Part shown: piece by piece, positions 9,080-18,182 of the stretch
Numbering within the stretch: the first letter of the stretch is position 1
Layout: every line of letters begins with the position of its first letter
DNA from: Rhizobium sp. RU33A
Lineage (GTDB): Bacteria; Pseudomonadota; Alphaproteobacteria; Rhizobiales; Rhizobiaceae
Direction of reading: 5' to 3'
Assembly: GCF_900156055.1 (NCBI RefSeq)
Contig: NZ_FTMQ01000002.1
Coordinates: 62,001-126,000 of the forward strand
DNA length: 64,000 bases
Made by a program: the position numbers and the translations under genes
The notes under the pieces: generated by a model
Databases searched by the model: none
What the model was told of the DNA's origin: nothing
The model's input: only the letters and a program-made list of their open reading frames with translations

Positions 9080-10141
9080 ATGTCCAAACCCACCTTTCCG
9101 CTGAATGCCTGGTACGCTGCGGCCTATGATGTCGAGTTGAAGCGCCAGCTTTTGCCGCGGACGATCTGCAACAAGCCGGTTGTCCTGTATCGCAAGGAAA
9201 ATGGCACGCCTGTCGCGCTCGCCGATGCCTGTTGGCACAGGCTCGTGCCGCTGTCGCTCGGGCGGCTCGAGGGTGACAATGTCATCTGTGGCTATCATGG
9301 TCTCGAATTCGACGAGACGGGGCGCTGTGTATACATGCCATCGCAGGACACGATCAATCCGTCGGCCTGCGTCAAGTCCTATCCGATCGCCGAGAAGCAT
9401 CGCTTCATCTGGATCTGGCCGGGCGATCCGGCGCTCGCCGATCCCGCACAGATCCCCGACATGCACTGGAACCAGGATCCCGACTGGGCCGCCGATGGCA
9501 AGATGATAGAGGTGAAGTGCGATTATCGTCTGGTTGTCGACAATCTGATGGATCTCACCCACGAGACCTTCGTGCACGGCTCGTCGATCGGCAATCGTGC
9601 CGTTGCCGAAGCACCGTTCGAAGCGAGCCACTCCGATCGCTTCGCTTACATCACGCGCTGGATGGAAGACATCGACCCGCCGCCCTTCTGGCGCAAGCAG
9701 TTTGGTCGCCCGGGCAAGGTCGACCGCTGGCAGATCATCCGCTTCGAGGCGCCTTGCACTGTCACCATCGACGTCGGCGTTGCCGAAGCGGGAACCGGCG
9801 CCAAGCAGGGTGATCGCTCCAAGGGTGTCAATGGCTATGTGCTCAACACGATCACGCCGTCGACGGACAAGACCTGTCTCTATTTCTGGGCCTTTGCGCG
9901 CAACTACGACCTCGGCAACCAGGCGCGCACACATGAGCTGCGCGAAGGCGTCGCCAGTGTCTTCCGTGAGGACGAAGAGGTGCTCGAAGCCCAGCAGCGG
10001 GCGATCGATGCGAATCCCGATCACCAGTTCTACAACCTCAACATCGATGCCGGATCGATGTGGGCGCGTAAGCTGATCGACCGGATGATCGACGCCGAAA
10101 CGAAGCCGCAGGCCGGGCCTCATGCGGTCGCTGCGGAGTGA
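9080..10141 (+). CDS. vanA: Vanillate O-demethylase, oxygenase subunit
   Basis: A 353-residue Rieske non-haem iron oxygenase. The Rieske cluster ligands are Cys51, His53, Cys70 and His73 (CWH...CGYH), and the mononuclear iron His pair is in DLTHETFVH (about 160). With VanB it demethylates vanillate to protocatechuate, releasing formaldehyde, at the expense of NADH. The ATG at 9080 follows GAGGAGG at good spacing. The regulator and reductase genes follow on the same strand. The family also includes other aryl O-demethylases, so vanillate is the best but not the only possible substrate. Confidence 0.85.
   Translation: MSKPTFPLNAWYAAAYDVELKRQLLPRTICNKPVVLYRKENGTPVALADACWHRLVPLSLGRLEGDNVICGYHGLEFDETGRCVYMPSQDTINPSACVKSYPIAEKHRFIWIWPGDPALADPAQIPDMHWNQDPDWAADGKMIEVKCDYRLVVDNLMDLTHETFVHGSSIGNRAVAEAPFEASHSDRFAYITRWMEDIDPPPFWRKQFGRPGKVDRWQIIRFEAPCTVTIDVGVAEAGTGAKQGDRSKGVNGYVLNTITPSTDKTCLYFWAFARNYDLGNQARTHELREGVASVFREDEEVLEAQQRAIDANPDHQFYNLNIDAGSMWARKLIDRMIDAETKPQAGPHAVAAE
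9328..9335. promoter_or_regulatory. TGTATACA palindrome inside vanA
   Basis: A third perfect copy of the van-region palindrome, 248 bases inside the vanA coding sequence and 293 bases from the promoter-proximal copy. Spacing of this order is compatible with a DNA-loop auxiliary operator, but the site could also be coincidental. Confidence 0.3.
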
Positions 10142-10145
10142 TGAA

Positions 10146-10889
10146 ATGACGGCTGATAACGAACGCGCTCCGAAACAGCAGACGGCAAAGGCACTGCTTG
10201 GACTGCGAGATCTCATCCTGACGGGTGAGATCGAGCCGGGCGAGCGGCTGTCTGAAGTCGCACTTGCGGAGCGTCTGTCTGTATCGCGCACCCCGCTCCG
10301 GGCCGCCTTGCAGCGGCTTGAACAGGAGGGCTTGGTCGCGCTCATCCCGTCCGGCGGTTATGCTGTGCGTTCGTTCAGCCGGCAGGAGGTGATCGATGCG
10401 ATCGAGTTGCGGGGCGTGCTGGAAGGCACTGCCGCGCGGCTTGCTGCCGAGCGCGGTGCAACGCCAGCCCGGATGAAAGCCATTCGCGAGGTCGTGGTCC
10501 AACTCGATGATGTCTTGATGGCCGAGGCATCTTTCATGGATTTCGAGCGCTATGAGGCGTTGAACGGCAGGTTTCATCGCCTGCTCTGGGATCTCGCGGG
10601 AAGTGAGGTTCTGCGCCGCGAGATCGAACGGATGACAAGCCTACCCTTTGCGAGCCCGAATGCCTTCGTCAACACGGAGTCCGATGCGCCGGCGTTCTAC
10701 AGGACGCTTGTGGTCGCGCAGGCGCAGCACAACGCGATCGTATCGGCCATCGAATTGAGGGAGGGCGCGCGGGCCGAGGCGTTGGCTCGGGAGCATGCGC
10801 GGCTTGCCCGGCAAAACCTCGATTTCGTGCTGGAGGAGCAGCCCGATCTGCGCCGCAAGGTTCTGGCGCTTGCCCTGATGGCCGGCTGA
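10146..10889 (+). CDS. vanR: GntR-family regulator, FCD type (VanR-like)
   Basis: A 247-residue regulator with an N-terminal winged helix (LRDLILTGEIEPGERLSEVALAERLSVSRTPLRAALQRL) and an FCD ligand domain containing the metal-binding His residues (NGRFHRLLW, AQHNAIVSAI, AREHARLARQN). VanR proteins repress the vanillate demethylase genes and are released by vanillate. It sits between vanA and vanB, four bases after the vanA stop, so it is probably co-expressed and autoregulated through the TGTATACA sites. ATG 10146 fits the family N terminus. Confidence 0.8.
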   Translation: MTADNERAPKQQTAKALLGLRDLILTGEIEPGERLSEVALAERLSVSRTPLRAALQRLEQEGLVALIPSGGYAVRSFSRQEVIDAIELRGVLEGTAARLAAERGATPARMKAIREVVVQLDDVLMAEASFMDFERYEALNGRFHRLLWDLAGSEVLRREIERMTSLPFASPNAFVNTESDAPAFYRTLVVAQAQHNAIVSAIELREGARAEALAREHARLARQNLDFVLEEQPDLRRKVLALALMAG

Positions 10890-10923
10890 TCGGATCTGGG
10901 ATCAATTTATCTGGGAGGATTTC

Positions 10924-11907
10924 ATGCGTTCCAAGCTGGAATGGCGTGCAGCGCGCGTCGTATCGATCGAAACCCCGGCAGAGGATGTCCGGGCCGTGAC
11001 ATTCGCGGTGGAAGGGCTGCGGCAGGCGTTTGATCCGGGGTCGCATACCAATATCAAGGTTGTCATACGGGGGGAGCCGGCAATCCGAACCTATACGGTG
11101 CTGCCGAGCGCGCCGGGCACGCTGAAGATCGCCGTCAAACTGCATCCCAACAGTCGGGGTGGCTCAGCCTTCGTCTGGAACATGGCAGTCGGTGACGAAA
11201 CCGAGATGACCGAGCCGGAGAACCGCTTCGAGCTCTCCTGGCGGGCTTCACACTATCTGCTGATCGCTGGCGGTATCGGGATCACGCCGATCTATGGCAT
11301 GGCGAGGGCGCTCATCGCGCGCGGTCATTCCGTGCGGCTGATTTATGGCGCGAAGAGCCGGGCGCAGATGGCTTTTGTCGACGAGCTGCAGGCTTTGCTG
11401 GGAGATGGTCTCGAGACCTTCGTGCAGGACGAGGGGCGGGCGTTCGACCTTGCGGCCGAGATTGCCGCCCTTCCAGTGGACGGCGAGGCCTACATCTGCG
11501 GCCCGCATGGGCTTCTGGAAGCGGCGCGCAATACCTGGCGCGAGAGCGGCCGGTCGATGAGCCGGCTGCGCTTCGAGGTTTTCGGCGACAGCGGGCGTTT
11601 CGCGGAGCAGCCTTTCTCGGTCACCGTTCCCCAATATGGCCGAACCGTCGAGGTACGTGCCGACCAGACCATGCTGGATGCGCTGATGGAGGCGGGGATC
11701 GACATGGTCTATGACTGTCGCCGCGGTGAATGCGGATTGTGCGCGGTCAGCATCGTCGATGCATCCACGCCGATCGACCATCGTGACGTGTTCTTCTCCC
11801 CTGAAGAGCGACACGAGGGAGAGAAGATGTGTGCCTGTGTCTCGCGTGCCGTCGGGGGAAGCGTGACGATCGACACCGGCTATCGGCAGGAGGCATTGCG
11901 GGCCTGA
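10924..11907 (+). CDS. vanB: Vanillate O-demethylase, ferredoxin-reductase subunit
   Basis: A 327-residue phthalate-dioxygenase-reductase-type protein: an FMN domain, then an NAD domain (LLIAGGIGITPIYGMARALI, about 105-124; YICGPHGLLEAA), then a C-terminal plant-type 2Fe-2S domain with Cys ligands in CRRGECGLC and KMCAC (about 268-302). It passes electrons from NADH to the VanA Rieske centre. The ATG is preceded by GGGAGG. The gene ends 13 bases before the convergent LacI gene. Confidence 0.88.
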   Translation: MRSKLEWRAARVVSIETPAEDVRAVTFAVEGLRQAFDPGSHTNIKVVIRGEPAIRTYTVLPSAPGTLKIAVKLHPNSRGGSAFVWNMAVGDETEMTEPENRFELSWRASHYLLIAGGIGITPIYGMARALIARGHSVRLIYGAKSRAQMAFVDELQALLGDGLETFVQDEGRAFDLAAEIAALPVDGEAYICGPHGLLEAARNTWRESGRSMSRLRFEVFGDSGRFAEQPFSVTVPQYGRTVEVRADQTMLDALMEAGIDMVYDCRRGECGLCAVSIVDASTPIDHRDVFFSPEERHEGEKMCACVSRAVGGSVTIDTGYRQEALRA

Positions 11908-11920
11908 GCCGGCAGTGGCA

Positions 11921-12937
11921 TCAGTCGCTCTCACCCTCGATCAGGATCATCGGCCAAAGGCGCCTGCGAACAGCATCCGGATAGTGATGCGTGAAATCCG
12001 GCATGGTGGCGAGCAGGCTTTCTGCCAAGGCGATCCCGAGTCCCCTCAAATCTGGGCGGAAGCAGGTGAGAACCGGGTTCAGGAACTGCGCCTGCGGGCT
12101 ATATTGCCCGATGACTGCGATATCCTTGCCGGGCTTCAGTCCCACCTCCTGCAGGCCGCGATAGAAGCCGACCACGGTCGCCTCGTTGAGGAGGATGATC
12201 GCTGTGGGACGGTCGCGTGATTTCATCACTTGCTGGGCGACGTGATAGCCGCCCGGTTCATTCGGGCCGGAGCGATAGACATTGGCCGGGTCGAGTTCGA
12301 GCCCGTGGCGGGCGAGCACGACGCGGCAGTGGTTCTCGAAGACATGGCCGAGATTGATGTCGCCATGGGGGCGGCTGATCGCGATCCGCTTGTGGCCGCG
12401 CGCCACCAGGCGTTCGATTGCGTCTTCCGCCATGCCTTCGAAGTCCAGATCGTACCAGGGTTGGCCGACATCGGTCTGGCTTCGGCCAAGTGTGATGAAG
12501 GGGATCTTCGTCTTGTGCAGAAGCTCGAAGCGGGGATCCTGGAAGCGCGTTGCCGACAGGATGATGCCGTCGGCGAAGCCCCGGGCGACGATGCGCTTCA
12601 GGTAGGCGTCGGGATCTTCTTCCGACGAGCAGAGCAGGGCGACGAGGTCGAGCTTGTGGCGGGCGAGCACCGTCTGCATGCCGTCGAAGACGCGCATGAA
12701 GAAGGTATCCCCCTGGCCGGTAATGTCATGGCCGGTCTGCATCATGAAGCCGATGATGCCGGTTGCGCCCTTGCGCAACGAGCGGCCGGCCTGATTGGCG
12801 ACGTAACCCAGCTTCTCTGCCGCTTCCAGCACGCGTCGGCGCGTCTCCTCGTTGACATCGGGCTTGCCATTCAGCGCACGCGAAACCGTACCGATCGAGA
12901 TATCCAGATGTTCGGCCAGCTCGCGAATGCCTGTCAT
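11921..12937 (-). CDS. LacI-family transcriptional repressor
   Basis: A 338-residue repressor: the lac-type helix-turn-helix (IRELAEHLDISIGTVSRALNGKPDVNEETRRRV, from residue 3), hinge helix (NQAGRSLRKG) and a periplasmic-binding-like effector domain from about residue 60. ATG 12937 was chosen because GGGGAGG precedes it and it puts the HTH at the N terminus; the frame is open further upstream without a ribosome site. It is divergent from the sugar operon at 13071-19258, and two lac-type operators lie between them, so it very probably represses both. Confidence 0.9.
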   Translation of the reverse strand: MTGIRELAEHLDISIGTVSRALNGKPDVNEETRRRVLEAAEKLGYVANQAGRSLRKGATGIIGFMMQTGHDITGQGDTFFMRVFDGMQTVLARHKLDLVALLCSSEEDPDAYLKRIVARGFADGIILSATRFQDPRFELLHKTKIPFITLGRSQTDVGQPWYDLDFEGMAEDAIERLVARGHKRIAISRPHGDINLGHVFENHCRVVLARHGLELDPANVYRSGPNEPGGYHVAQQVMKSRDRPTAIILLNEATVVGFYRGLQEVGLKPGKDIAVIGQYSPQAQFLNPVLTCFRPDLRGLGIALAESLLATMPDFTHHYPDAVRRRLWPMILIEGESD

Positions 12938-12959
12938 TTCCCCTCCCCAAGCGATGGTC

Positions 12960-13025
12960 CGTAATCGTTTACGAAAAACTATTGACACATGCGAGGTCTC
13001 GTTCATAGTGTCGTAAACGTTTACG
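12960..13025 (+). promoter_or_regulatory. Sugar operon promoter flanked by two LacI-family operators
   Basis: CGTAAACGTTTACG (13012-13025) is a perfect 14-base palindrome with the central CG of LacI-family operators. A near-identical copy, CGTAATCGTTTACG (12960-12973), lies 52 bases away centre to centre, about five helical turns. Between them are TTGACA (12982-12987) and, 16 bases later, CATAGT (13004-13009), a reasonable promoter for the plus-strand operon. The distal site also lies close to the start of the repressor gene, which suggests autoregulation. Confidence 0.75.
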
Positions 13026-13070
13026 GGATGCGTGGAAGAGGAGTTCCGCTCATCCTTTGGGAGGATATCA

Positions 13071-14114
13071 GTGACATCAAGAGCCGTTTTGTGCGGGTGC
13101 GGAGCTATGGCCAAAGGCTGGCTTCGAGCGCTTCAGTCTGCATCCGATCCGGGGCGAGAGGTCGAAATTGTCGGCCTCGTCGATCTCGATCCTGCCACGG
13201 CGAAGGCGCTCGCGGCCGAGTTCGCACTGGAAGACGTGATCATCGGAACCGATCTCGCATCGGTGATCGAAGCGACCCGGGCGAACATGGTGTTCGATGT
13301 GGTGGTGCCGTCCGCGCGTTTCCACGTCGTCTCCACAGCGCTCAAACTCGGCTGCCATGTGTTGTCGGAAAAGCCGCTCGCCACGTCCATGGATGAGGCC
13401 AAGGCGCTGCTTGCGCTTGCCGCACAGAGTGGCCGAGTGCATGCCGTGGTTCAGAATCGTCGTTTCATCTCCGGTGTCCGGCGCCTGCGCCGCGCCGTCG
13501 AGGATGGTTTGATCGGGGAGCTTTCCGGCATCCACTGCGACTTCTTTATCGCCCCGCATTTCGGTGGCTTTCGAGAAGAGATGGACAATGTCTTGCTGCT
13601 CGACATGGCGATCCACACCTTCGATGCCGCCCGCTTCGTGTCGGGCAAGCACCCGCTTTCGGTCTATTGCGTGGAGAGCAATCCGTCTGGCTCCTGGTAT
13701 GCCCATGGCGCGTCGGCGAACGCGATTTTCAAGCTCTCGGGCGATGCTGTCTTCACCTATCGCGGCTCCTGGTGCGCCGAAGGGCGGCGTACGAGTTGGG
13801 AGAGCGCCTGGAGGCTCGTTGGCTCGAAGGGCATGATCACCTGGGACGGCGAGGAGACCTTTGAGGCCACGGTCGCCGGCAGTGAACCCGGCCTGCTGCG
13901 CGGTCAGCAAATCTTGCCCGTGCCGTTGGCGCCTGACGAGGACGAGACGCACGGACATCGGAGCGTGCTCGCCGAATTCATCGACGCGGTGACATCCGGG
14001 CGGAAGCCCGAGACTGCGAGCGACGACAACATCAACAGCCTTTCCATGGTGTTCGGCGCGATCGAGAGCGCCCGGACCGGACTTCCCGTCAGCATTTCAG
14101 TCGAAGGACATTGA
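13071..14114 (+). CDS. Gfo/Idh/MocA-family sugar oxidoreductase
   Basis: A 347-residue NAD(P)-dependent dehydrogenase. The N-terminal dinucleotide fold has GCGAMAKGW (about residues 9-17), the EKPLATS motif of the family is at about residue 100, and the second half is the usual beta-sheet substrate domain with the catalytic His in DMAIHTFDAARF. GTG 13071 was preferred because GGGAGG stands six bases upstream; an upstream in-frame GTG at 13032 has no such site. It is the first gene of an operon with a TIM-barrel isomerase/epimerase and an ABC importer, so it probably oxidises the imported sugar or polyol, perhaps to a 3-keto form. Confidence 0.8.
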   Translation: MTSRAVLCGCGAMAKGWLRALQSASDPGREVEIVGLVDLDPATAKALAAEFALEDVIIGTDLASVIEATRANMVFDVVVPSARFHVVSTALKLGCHVLSEKPLATSMDEAKALLALAAQSGRVHAVVQNRRFISGVRRLRRAVEDGLIGELSGIHCDFFIAPHFGGFREEMDNVLLLDMAIHTFDAARFVSGKHPLSVYCVESNPSGSWYAHGASANAIFKLSGDAVFTYRGSWCAEGRRTSWESAWRLVGSKGMITWDGEETFEATVAGSEPGLLRGQQILPVPLAPDEDETHGHRSVLAEFIDAVTSGRKPETASDDNINSLSMVFGAIESARTGLPVSISVEGH

Positions 14115-14118
14115 GCTC

Positions 14119-15021
14119 GTGAGCAATCCCGCAAAATCCATTCGTATCGGAACCATGGTCAGCGCCAGTGGCGGCAAGGCGGCCGAGCGGATCGGACAGA
14201 TCGCCGACATGGGCTTCGAGAGTTTTGAGCCCTTCTTCTGGCAGACCACCAATGGCCAGGATCTCGCCGATCTCGGCAAGCGCTGCGTCGAGGCGATTGG
14301 GGATCGCGACATCACGATTTCGACGCTCGGGATGTTCGGCAATCCGCTGGAAGAGACCGACATGGACCTTCAGACCCTTCAGGGCTGGAAGGACTGTATC
14401 GACAATGCCCATCATTTCGGCGCGACCTGCATCGCCGGTTTTACGGGTCGTATCCGTAACCGTCCTCTGACGGAGAGCCTGCCGCGCTATCGCGAAATCT
14501 GGAGCGAGCTGGCCAAGCGTGCTGCAGACAAGGGCGTGAAGATCGCCTTTGAAAACTGCGCCATGGACGGCAACTGGCAGACCGGCGACTGGAATATCGC
14601 CCACAACCCGGATGCCTGGGAGCTGATCTTCAACGAGACCCCGGATGACAACATCGGGCTCGAATGGGAGCCCTGCCATCAGATGGTCTATCTGATCGAC
14701 CCGATTCCGCAGATCCGTAAATGGGCGCACAAGTTCTTCCACGTGCATGGCAAGGACGCCACGATCCGCTGGGACGTGATCCGCGAACACGGTGTCTTCG
14801 GAAAACACCCCTTCGTCTTTATGCGCACGCCGGGCTTCGGCGATACCAACTGGACGGATGTCATCTCGGAGCTGCGGCTCGCGGGCTGGTCCGGTTCGAT
14901 CGACATCGAGGGCTGGCACGATCCGGTCTATCGCGACGCGCTGGAAATGACCGGCCAGGTGCATGGTCTGAATCATCTGAAGAATTGCCGGGGCGGGGAT
15001 TTCGTCACCGATCCGGTCTGA
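14119..15021 (+). CDS. Sugar phosphate isomerase/epimerase (AP-endonuclease family 2 TIM barrel)
   Basis: A 300-residue TIM-barrel protein of the xylose-isomerase-like family. Acidic and His residues expected for a divalent metal site are visible: KIAFENCAMDGNW, LEWEPCHQM, FHVHGKDA and SIDIEGWHDPVY. Members act as epimerases, isomerases or 3-keto-sugar eliminases/hydratases. It starts at GTG 14119, four bases after the dehydrogenase stop, with AAGGA upstream. Pairing with a Gfo/Idh dehydrogenase suggests that it processes the keto-sugar made by that enzyme. Confidence 0.75.
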   Translation: MSNPAKSIRIGTMVSASGGKAAERIGQIADMGFESFEPFFWQTTNGQDLADLGKRCVEAIGDRDITISTLGMFGNPLEETDMDLQTLQGWKDCIDNAHHFGATCIAGFTGRIRNRPLTESLPRYREIWSELAKRAADKGVKIAFENCAMDGNWQTGDWNIAHNPDAWELIFNETPDDNIGLEWEPCHQMVYLIDPIPQIRKWAHKFFHVHGKDATIRWDVIREHGVFGKHPFVFMRTPGFGDTNWTDVISELRLAGWSGSIDIEGWHDPVYRDALEMTGQVHGLNHLKNCRGGDFVTDPV

Positions 15022-15084
15022 GCTTTCGGAAATATGGGTCTTGTGGAGGACAGGGCCCATGCAAGAACCCAAGAGGAGGAAACC

Positions 15085-16317
15085 ATGGGTATTCGCAAGC
15101 ATATCGCCTTCGGCGCCTTGGCGCTGGCCAGTGTCTCCCTGTTCGGGCTATCGGCCCAGGCAGAAGAAGTGAAGATCACCGTCTGGTCACTCGACCGCGA
15201 CATCCAGCCGGCACCCAATTTGATCAATGACTTCAATGCGCTCGGAAACGGCATCACGGTCGAATACCGCCAGATCCAGTTCGACGACGTCGTCAGCGAG
15301 GCGATGCGCGCCTATTCGACCGGACAGGCGCCCGATATCATCGCGATCGACAATCCCGAGCATGCCTTGTTTGCCTCACGTGGCGCCTTTCTCGACCTGA
15401 CGGACCGGATCGCGAAATCGGAAGCGATCAAGACAGAAAACTACTTTGCAGGCCCGCTCAACTCGGTGACCTGGGACGGGAAGCTCTTCGGTGTGCCGAA
15501 GGCCACCAACACGATCGCCCTCTACTACAATGCCGACATGTTCAAGGAGAAGGGCCTCGATCCGGACAAGCCGCCGCAGACCTGGGCTGAACTGCTTGAT
15601 GCCGCGCGCAAGCTCAACGATCCGGCGAAAAACGTCTACGGCCTCGCTTTCTCGGCCAAGGCCAGCGAAGAGGGGACCTTCCAGTTTCTTCCCTGGGCGC
15701 AGATGGGCGGCGGTGGCTACCAGGCAATCAATGCAGAGGGCGCTGTGAAGGCGCTCGAGACATGGAAAACCCTGATGGATGAGAAGCTTGCCTCTCCGGA
15801 CAGCCTGACGCGCGGACAGTGGGATTCCACCGGCACCTTTAACTCGGGCAATGCGGCCATGGCGATCTCCGGGCCATGGGAGCTGAACCGGATGAGCGAT
15901 GAAGCCAAGTTCGACTGGCGCGTGGCGCTTCTGCCCGTGCCGGAAGCCGGTGCCGAGCGCTCGTCGGCCATGGGTGACTTCAACTGGGCGATTTTCGCCA
16001 ACACGAAGCAGCCGGAAGAAGCCTTCAAGGTCCTGGAATACTTTGCAGCTCAAGATGACCAGATGTTCGAGAAATTTGGCCAGCTGCCGGCCCGTTCCGA
16101 CATAACCCTGCCGGCGACCGGCAACGAGAGGAAGGACGCGGCTCTCAAGGTCTTCCAGGAGCAGTTGCAATATGCCCAGCCACGCGGGCCGCATCCCGAA
16201 TGGCCGAAGATCTCCAAGGCGATCCAGGATGCCATCCAGGCGGCGCTCACGGGTCAATCGTCGCCCAAGGAAGCGCTCGATCAGGCGGCTGAAACCATCG
16301 CGGCCATCACCGGCTGA
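15085..16317 (+). CDS. ABC sugar-binding protein (family 1)
   Basis: A 410-residue periplasmic binding protein. A Sec signal peptide ([19 protein letters not shown] to about LSAQA, residue 26) precedes the mature start [13 protein letters not shown]. The body has the features of family 1 sugar-binding proteins ([26 protein letters not shown]). ATG 15085 follows AGGAGGA at good spacing. It captures the substrate of the operon's importer. A hairpin follows the gene, which commonly stabilises binding-protein mRNA relative to permease mRNA. Confidence 0.88.
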   Translation: MGIRKHIAFGALALASVSLFGLSAQAEEVKITVWSLDRDIQPAPNLINDFNALGNGITVEYRQIQFDDVVSEAMRAYSTGQAPDIIAIDNPEHALFASRGAFLDLTDRIAKSEAIKTENYFAGPLNSVTWDGKLFGVPKATNTIALYYNADMFKEKGLDPDKPPQTWAELLDAARKLNDPAKNVYGLAFSAKASEEGTFQFLPWAQMGGGGYQAINAEGAVKALETWKTLMDEKLASPDSLTRGQWDSTGTFNSGNAAMAISGPWELNRMSDEAKFDWRVALLPVPEAGAERSSAMGDFNWAIFANTKQPEEAFKVLEYFAAQDDQMFEKFGQLPARSDITLPATGNERKDAALKVFQEQLQYAQPRGPHPEWPKISKAIQDAIQAALTGQSSPKEALDQAAETIAAITG

Positions 16318-16326
16318 CCCTATCCG

Positions 16327-16366
16327 CAGGGGTCCGAAGCCTGCTTTCAACGCTATCGGATCCCTG
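16327..16366 (+). other. Intercistronic hairpin between binding-protein and permease genes
   Basis: CAGGGGTCCGA (16327-16337) pairs with TCGGATCCCTG (16356-16366), an 11-base stem with a single G-U pair and an 18-base loop. No T run follows, so it is more likely an mRNA-processing or stability element within the operon than a terminator. Confidence 0.5.
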
Positions 16367-16455
16367 TCTAGCCTATCTCCCGGACGGCCGTCCTCGTTCC
16401 CACAAGTGGCGGGGGCGGCCTGACCGGAGGTGCCAATCGCGATGCGGAGACCAGC

Positions 16456-17358
16456 ATGCGCAAGATACTGTCCAGCCTGACTGATGGCCGCGGTTTCGAT
16501 ATCGGCCTGATGGCGCTGCCGCTCGCCTTTCTCTTCGTTCTGTCCGGCTTGCCGTTGCTCTACAACGTGCTGATGAGTTTCCAGGAAGTCGACATGTTCT
16601 CGCTCGGGACCTTCTTCCGGCCCTTTGTCGGCTTCAAGAACTATGTCTCCTTGTTCGCGCAACGCGAGACCTGGCCGATCCTCAGCAATACGGCGATCTT
16701 CGTCGCGGCTTCGATCGCCGGACAATTCGTCATCGGCTTCGGACTTGCTCTTTTCTTCTGGACCAATTTTCCAGGCGCGTCCTGGCTGCGTGGTCTCTTT
16801 CTCGTCTCCTGGGTTATGCCCGGTCTCGTTGTCGGCGCGATCTGGAACTTGATACTCTCGGGTGATTTCGGCGTCCTGAACTACGTCCTGCGGGAAGCAG
16901 GCGTCATCTCGCAGAACATCTTCTGGCGCTCGGATCCGAACTACTCGCTCTGGGCCGTGATCATCGCCAATATCTGGCTTGGGACATCCTTCAACATGAT
17001 CCTGCTTTCCGTCGGTCTTTCCGGTATCCCGAAGGATCTCTATGAGGCCGCGGAACTGGATGGCGCCAATGTCTGGCAAAGGTTCTGGACGATCACGCTG
17101 CCGATGATGCGCTCGACCATCGGGGCGATCATCTCGCTCGGGCTGATCTTCACCCTGCAGCAGTTCGACCTCTTCGCCGCCATCACATCGGGCGGGCCGA
17201 ATAACTCGTCCAATGTCGCGCAATACTGGGCCTGGGATCAATCCTTCCGTCAGTATGATTTCGCCCGTGGAGCCACGATCTCCGTCCTGATGCTCGTCGT
17301 CGTGATGTTCGCTTCGGTGGTCTATGTCCGTTCAACCAAGCAGGAGGTGCGCGGATGA
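16456..17358 (+). CDS. ABC sugar transporter permease (MalF/UgpA type)
   Basis: A 300-residue inner-membrane permease with about six transmembrane segments (first at about residues 18-40) and an EAA loop around DLYEAAELDGANVWQRFWTITLP. It pairs with the MalG-type permease whose start codon it overlaps by four bases. A 138-base gap with a hairpin separates it from the binding-protein gene, but no separate promoter is obvious. Confidence 0.87.
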   Translation: MRKILSSLTDGRGFDIGLMALPLAFLFVLSGLPLLYNVLMSFQEVDMFSLGTFFRPFVGFKNYVSLFAQRETWPILSNTAIFVAASIAGQFVIGFGLALFFWTNFPGASWLRGLFLVSWVMPGLVVGAIWNLILSGDFGVLNYVLREAGVISQNIFWRSDPNYSLWAVIIANIWLGTSFNMILLSVGLSGIPKDLYEAAELDGANVWQRFWTITLPMMRSTIGAIISLGLIFTLQQFDLFAAITSGGPNNSSNVAQYWAWDQSFRQYDFARGATISVLMLVVVMFASVVYVRSTKQEVRG

Positions 17359-18182
17359 GCGAGCCCTGGCGCAACCGACTGATGCTGGCGATCGCAATCG
17401 TGCTCGCCGCAATCTATCTCTTCCCGCTCTACTGGATGTACATCACCACCTTGAAGAGCGGTTCCGCGATGTTCGCCACGCCGCCCAGCTTTTGGCCGTC
17501 CGATCCGCAATGGTCGACCTACGCATATGTCTGGGAGAGCCGCAACCTTGCCCGATACATGTGGAATTCGCTCGTCATCGCGTTCGGCGCGGTCGCTCTG
17601 ATCACGGTTCTCGGAACCGGTTGCGCTTACGTGCTTGCTCGCTATCGCAACGGATGGATCGATATCGGGCTCTTCCTGATCCTGATGTTGCAGGTGCTGC
17701 CGGCCTCGTTGATGATTACCCCCATCTTCGTCGGCTTTTCGCAGCTCGGCATGCTCGAATACCCGCGTACCGCCGTGATCATCGCGATTGCTGCGAAGAG
17801 CATGCCCTTCTTCGTCGTTTTGGTGCGCGCCACCTTCATGAGCGTGCCAATCGAGCTCGAGGAGGCGGCGCTGGTCGACGGGAATTCGCGGATCGGTGCC
17901 TTCTTCCACATCGTTCTGCCGCTCGCGCGCAACGGTATCCTGGTGTCCGCCATCCTGATCTTCATGCAGGCCTTCGGCGAGTTCGTCTATTCGAAGTCGA
18001 TCATCCAGGCGGTCGAATACCAACCCGCAAGCGTCGGCCTTAATTCCTTCATGGGGCCCAATACCAATGAGTGGAACAACATCATGGCCTTTGCCACGAT
18101 CTATGTGACACCCATCCTCGCCGTTTTTGTTCTCTTGCAGCGCCGGATCGTCTCCGGGCTCACGTCTGGAGCTCTCAAATGA
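17355..18182 (+). CDS. ABC sugar transporter permease (MalG/UgpE type)
   Basis: A 275-residue permease with an N-terminal helix (LAIAIVLAAIYLFPLYWMY), further helices and the EAA loop near IELEEAALVDGNSRIGAFFHIVLP. Its ATG overlaps the stop of the preceding permease (ATGA) and its own stop overlaps the ATG of the ATPase in the same way, so the three transport genes are tightly coupled. It forms the channel with the 16456-17358 product. Confidence 0.87.
   Translation: MSEPWRNRLMLAIAIVLAAIYLFPLYWMYITTLKSGSAMFATPPSFWPSDPQWSTYAYVWESRNLARYMWNSLVIAFGAVALITVLGTGCAYVLARYRNGWIDIGLFLILMLQVLPASLMITPIFVGFSQLGMLEYPRTAVIIAIAAKSMPFFVVLVRATFMSVPIELEEAALVDGNSRIGAFFHIVLPLARNGILVSAILIFMQAFGEFVYSKSIIQAVEYQPASVGLNSFMGPNTNEWNNIMAFATIYVTPILAVFVLLQRRIVSGLTSGALK

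Noticed and set aside
15376..17241. A 621-codon open frame on the minus strand
   Set aside because: It is antisense to the binding-protein and permease genes of the LacI-controlled operon and has shadow-like composition.
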